Part shown: piece after piece, positions 62,969-64,000 of the stretch
Numbering within the stretch: the stretch's first letter is position 1
How the letters are laid out: each line of letters starts with the position of its first letter
NCBI RefSeq assembly: GCF_001644015.1
Contig: NZ_LUUI01000092.1
Coordinates: forward strand, 1 to 64,000
Direction of reading: 5' to 3'
Origin: Methylomonas lenta
GTDB taxonomy: Bacteria; Pseudomonadota; Gammaproteobacteria; Methylococcales; Methylomonadaceae
Length of the DNA: 64,000 nt
The notes under the pieces: generated by a model
Database searches by the model: none
The model's input: only the letters and a program-made list of their open reading frames with translations
What the model was told of the DNA's origin: nothing
Program-made: the position numbers and the translations under genes

Positions 62969-63609
62969 ATATTTCCCGCTCCCGGCGTGTAGCTACTGGA
63001 AACCACCGCGTTGCTGATTAAAGTGTCGCATTTGACCACACCGGAAAACTTGCTCATGCCGGCTTCCACTTCCAGCATACCGGCCGAGACTTTTACCTGC
63101 GCAGCTTCGATAGTGACTTTAACCGAGGCGTTGATTTTGATTTCCGAATTACTGAATTCTATGGTTTCGCTGCCTTTTTCGATTAAGACTTTGCCGCCTT
63201 CGGCTTCGGTGATTTGCAAGTGATAGCCGCTGCTGGTTTTGATATCGATCTGCGAATCTTCAGTATCGTCGAATTTAAGCTGCGAACCCGAGGGTGTGCG
63301 TATGCAATACACATCCTCCACCTCGCGGGCTTCCTGCGGATGACTGTCGCCACCTGAATACAACGCCCCCATCACCACCGCCACTTCCGGACTGATAAAG
63401 GCCAGCACCACTTTTTCATCGACTTTGGGCAATAAACTGACGCCATAATCCTGCCCGGCGCTGTTAGTCAGCACTGCAGCCCATAATTCCAAAGCCCCCA
63501 CAGCACATTGTACTTTTATACGACCGCGATTATCCGGGTCCTGATTGTCCACTACCGTGGCCAAATGTAAGCCTTGCATCGCGCCAAAACTATGCCCTAG
63601 TGTTTTCAT
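62962..63609 (-). CDS. Spike/baseplate V-like protein (gp5 OB-fold type)
   Basis: A 215-residue spike protein. An N-terminal OB-fold (ATVVDNQDPDNRGRIKVQC, LLPKVDEKVVLAFISPE) is followed by GDSHPQEAREVEDVYCIRTPSGSQLKFDD and a repetitive beta-helix segment (INASVKVTIEAAQVKVSAGMLEVEAG) as in VgrG/gp5-type puncturing spikes. It would form the trimeric tip under the hub. The start at 63609 follows the hub stop by one base and gives MKTLGHSFGAMQ. A longer reading from an upstream GTG would overlap the hub gene. Confidence 0.88.
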   Translation of the reverse strand: MKTLGHSFGAMQGLHLATVVDNQDPDNRGRIKVQCAVGALELWAAVLTNSAGQDYGVSLLPKVDEKVVLAFISPEVAVVMGALYSGGDSHPQEAREVEDVYCIRTPSGSQLKFDDTEDSQIDIKTSSGYHLQITEAEGGKVLIEKGSETIEFSNSEIKINASVKVTIEAAQVKVSAGMLEVEAGMSKFSGVVKCDTLISNAVVSSSYTPGAGNIW

Positions 63610-63610
63610 A

Positions 63611-64000
63611 TCAAACACTCCAGTCGGCACGGTTGAGTTTCAAAAAACTTCTAAAGCCCTGGCTGCTATCGAAGCGATGGCTGCAATGCACGATTTGATA
63701 ACGGCCGCGCAAACGCTCGGAGACATCGGTCAGTTCTATTTCCCGTCCAGCACCAAACTCCACGTTACCGGTGCAGACGGCTTCACCGGCCAAGAAAGAT
63801 TTCGCCCGGCTGCGGAATTGACCCACGGCCCATTTATCGGCTTCGGCTTGGGTTTTTGCAAATGGCTGTGGGAAATACCCCTCGCCCGGCCAACCCAGTT
63901 CGTTTAACACATCGGCCCCTGAAGTGGCCTGCGGCGGCGGTTGCAAGGCTTCGCTTTGGGCTACAGTGGCTTCATCGGCAGACAGGTCGTAGCCATTGAT
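63611..64000 (-). CDS. Hub protein (gp27/gpD-like), partial: 5' end beyond the window
   Basis: The last 130 codons of a gene that continues past base 64000; the frame stays open to the edge. The fragment ends RAKSFLAGEAVCTGNVEFGAGREIELTDVSERLRGRYQIVHCSHRFDSSQGFRSFLKLNRADWSV (key parts: GREIELTDVSERLRGRYQI, SHRFDSSQGFRSFLKLNR). This is the C-terminal beta-barrel of phage late control D/gp27-type hubs, which link spike and tube. It lies directly before the spike gene, the normal eCIS order. Confidence 0.82.
   Translation of the reverse strand: MNGYDLSADEATVAQSEALQPPPQATSGADVLNELGWPGEGYFPQPFAKTQAEADKWAVGQFRSRAKSFLAGEAVCTGNVEFGAGREIELTDVSERLRGRYQIVHCSHRFDSSQGFRSFLKLNRADWSV

Overview
The window looks like chromosomal DNA of an aerobic, nitrogen-fixing gammaproteobacterium. 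The AT-leaning base composition, a Mo-nitrogenase cluster carrying oxygen-protection genes (a Shethna FeSII-like ferredoxin and a flavodiiron protein), and the overall gene families suggest a type I methanotroph (Methylomonas/Methylobacter-like). That taxonomic guess is inference: no methane-oxidation gene lies in the window.

Layout. (1) 0.1-6.2 kb: housekeeping genes (cupin, waaC-type heptosyltransferase, ilvE, an autotransporter-type outer membrane protein, rpe, an inositol-monophosphatase-family enzyme). (2) 6.3-15.2 kb: an ammonium/nitrogen-status block with three tandem glnK-amt pairs on the minus strand, a divergent outer-membrane porin and glnA. Sigma-54 -24/-12 promoters and NtrC-type dyads can be read directly between glnK and the porin. 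(3) 15.5-32.6 kb: a nitrogen-fixation island. nifH-nifD-nifK-nifT-ferredoxin-small protein-LRV protein-unknown runs rightward. nifB-ferredoxin-nifO-flavodiiron protein-[2Fe-2S] ferredoxin-FeSII-like-nifQ runs leftward and converges on it. Flanking these are genes that are not classical nif genes but that also carry sigma-54 promoters with NifA-type TGT-N10-ACA upstream sites: a SIR2-like gene (divergent from nifH), a 102-aa protein plus GNAT acetyltransferase, an AAA+ ATPase divergent from them, and a Nif11-family protein. nifE, nifN, nifX and nifA are not in the window. (4) 32.8-41.6 kb: a CZB-type soluble chemoreceptor, trkH-trkA, tRNA-Thr and initiator tRNA-Met, pgk, and a three-gene operon of a VWA-domain membrane protein with two small membrane proteins. 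(5) 41.7-64.0 kb: a minus-strand run of 14 tightly packed genes that forms the baseplate, accessory and putative effector half of an extracellular contractile injection system (eCIS). In transcription order: hub (partial, cut by the window end), spike, membrane-anchored protein, gp25, gpJ-like, gpI-like, three related fibre/baseplate-like proteins, two uncharacterised proteins, AAA+ ATPase, a large DUF4157 protein and a TPR protein. Sheath and tube genes must lie beyond base 64000 if the system is complete.

How the parts work together. GlnK/Amt/GlnA sense and assimilate ammonium. NtrC and NifA with sigma-54 appear to control, respectively, the ammonium block with its porin and the nif island. 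The nif island supplies nitrogenase, Fe-Mo cofactor precursors (NifB, NifQ), electron carriers and oxygen defence. The most novel signal is the set of uncharacterised genes (AAA+ ATPase, 102-aa protein, GNAT, SIR2-like, Nif11) that promoter reading places in the NifA regulon. The second is the eCIS with a predicted membrane anchor, triplicated fibre-like proteins and a 1175-residue DUF4157 protein carrying an HNH-like motif.
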